The notes beneath the pieces were generated by a model. It did not search any database, was not told where the DNA came from, and worked only from the letters and a program-made list of their open reading frames with translations. DNA of 5,204 bases from an uncultured Oscillospiraceae bacterium. GTDB taxonomy: Bacteria; Bacillota; Clostridia; Oscillospirales; Ruminococcaceae. The position numbers and the translations under genes were made by a program. Shown here piece by piece: positions 4,368 to 5,204 of this stretch. The number at the start of each line of letters is the position of its first letter. The first letter of the stretch is position 1. Where the stretch lies: the NCBI GenBank assembly GCA_950097605.1, contig CATNEU010000134.1, positions 1 through 5,204 of the forward strand. Direction: 5' to 3'.

Positions 4368-5204
4368 CTATGACTTCTTTTCCTCCATCGCCTTTTTGAG
4401 CGCAAGGGCCATGGCGCTCTGTCCGGCATTCTCTTCCTTTTGCTGGCTGTGCAAATACTGCTGCACATATTTTTTGGAAACGCCCTTGCCCGCCCCGGTC
4501 TGCTCGTGGAACTTATCCGCTTTCTGGCGGAAACCGCAGCGGCAGACATAGCACTTTTTCTCGCCGGTGCCAAACAGCTCCATTCGCTTGTGGCAGTTAG
4601 GGCAGCGCGCGTTGGTCTGCATGCTCACGTTTTCGCGGTGCCCGCACTCCCGGTCCTGGCACACCAGCATCTTTCCCTTTTTGCTGTTGACGCTGAGCAT
4701 CTTTTTCCCGCAGACCGGGCAGGGCGTACTGGTCATATTGTCGTGCACGTATTTCTCGCCGCTGTCCGCCACGGTTTTCACAAGGCCCTTGGCATATTGC
4801 CGGATCTCGCCAACGAACTTCTCCCGGTCGGCTTTGCCCCGGCTGATCGCCTCGAGCTGCTGCTCCCATTTGGCCGTGAGCAGCGGCTCCTTCAAATCCT
4901 GCGGCACCAACTGGATGAGCTGCATACCCTTGGAGGTCGGCACAATCGCCGTGCCCCGCTTCTCCACATAGAACGAGGAGAACAGCTTCTCGATGATGTC
5001 GGCGCGGGTGGCCGGCGTGCCGAGGCCGCCGCCGATGAATTCCTGCATCCGCTTGTCTTCAATAAACTTTGCCGGATTCTCCATCGCCGAAAGCAGCGTG
5101 GCCTCTGTGTACCGGGCGGGCGGCGTGGTCTTGAGCGCCTTTAACTGCACGCTCTTGCACCGGAAAGCGTCCCCCTCGCAGAGCGTCGGCAGGGTCTGTT
5201 CGTC
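4368..5204 (-). CDS. topB: DNA topoisomerase III (type IA), C-terminal part (start outside window)
   Basis: Type IA topoisomerases cut one DNA strand to relax negative supercoils and decatenate replication intermediates. The frame is open through the right edge; 278 residues are visible, while the full enzyme is usually about 700, so the Toprim domain and the catalytic tyrosine are outside. Fragment residues 28-37 (PPARYTEATL) and 60-74 (GLGTPATRADIIEKL) are conserved blocks near the C-terminal end of the type IA core. The WEQQLEAISRGKADREKF segment follows. After these come two zinc-ribbon modules: Cys162/165 with Cys182/187 (CPVCG ... CQDRECG), and Cys201/204 with Cys221/223 (CPNCH ... CRCG, plus Cys218). 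The tail is Lys/Glu-rich and ends MEEKKS. Two zinc-ribbons and the context point to a chromosomal TopB, although topB copies also occur on conjugative elements. It converges on the DUF1294 gene and shares its terminator. Confidence 0.95.
   Translation of the reverse strand, partial: DEQTLPTLCEGDAFRCKSVQLKALKTTPPARYTEATLLSAMENPAKFIEDKRMQEFIGGGLGTPATRADIIEKLFSSFYVEKRGTAIVPTSKGMQLIQLVPQDLKEPLLTAKWEQQLEAISRGKADREKFVGEIRQYAKGLVKTVADSGEKYVHDNMTSTPCPVCGKKMLSVNSKKGKMLVCQDRECGHRENVSMQTNARCPNCHKRMELFGTGEKKCYVCRCGFRQKADKFHEQTGAGKGVSKKYVQQYLHSQQKEENAGQSAMALALKKAMEEKKS

Noticed and set aside
3810..4373. 187-residue plus-strand frame overlapping the ttcA-like 3' end and the DUF1294 gene
   Set aside because: It overlaps two recognised genes in another frame, is rich in Arg/Ala/Ser, and runs through the 28-bp terminator.
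4440..5144. 234-residue plus-strand open frame opposite topB
   Set aside because: It is antisense to a clearly conserved topoisomerase frame, is Leu/Ala/Arg-rich in the manner of GC-rich antisense frames, and has no ribosome binding site or recognisable motif.

Overview
This window looks like a housekeeping stretch of a fairly GC-rich Firmicutes (Clostridia) chromosome. The reasons are the gene families and their order, the strong AGGAGG-type ribosome binding sites, the consensus sigma-A promoters and the factor-independent terminators. An Oscillospiraceae-like gut anaerobe would fit, but that placement is an inference from style, not from a database match.

Layout, left to right. At 2-688 (+) is the C-terminal part of undecaprenyl-diphosphate phosphatase (uppP), whose 5' end lies outside the window. 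A perfect 15-bp hairpin at 718-749 follows, and a probable small cysteine-containing protein (727-909, -) ends inside it. At 945-973 a plus-strand promoter is preceded by a 7-bp direct repeat. It drives a short 19-codon leader ORF (1049-1108), a hairpin that abuts a Shine-Dalgarno sequence, and then a 250-residue exported protein of unknown function (1150-1902). This exported gene is the accessory part of the window: its base and codon use are visibly less GC-rich than its neighbours.

The minus-strand ribosomal operon rplM-rpsI (L13, S9) occupies 1989-2840. It has a perfect TTGACA-N17-TATAAT promoter, a short hairpin leader resembling the ribosomal-protein L13 leader class, and a terminator at 1935-1970. 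Facing away from it is a plus-strand promoter (3077-3106), a highly folded leader of about 115 nt, and a TtcA-family PP-loop tRNA thiolation enzyme (3229-3939). A short DUF1294 membrane protein follows 7 nt later and probably starts with TTG. An exceptionally long bidirectional terminator (28-bp arms, 4262-4320) separates this unit from the C-terminal part of DNA topoisomerase III (topB, 4368-5204, -), which runs off the right edge.

Functionally this is cell-envelope lipid recycling, translation, tRNA modification and DNA topology, with one unknown export locus placed between two housekeeping units. I found no CRISPR array, tRNA, rRNA, insertion sequence or phage gene. The best candidates for undescribed biology are the leader-ORF/hairpin/exported-protein unit and the structured leader of the TtcA-family gene.
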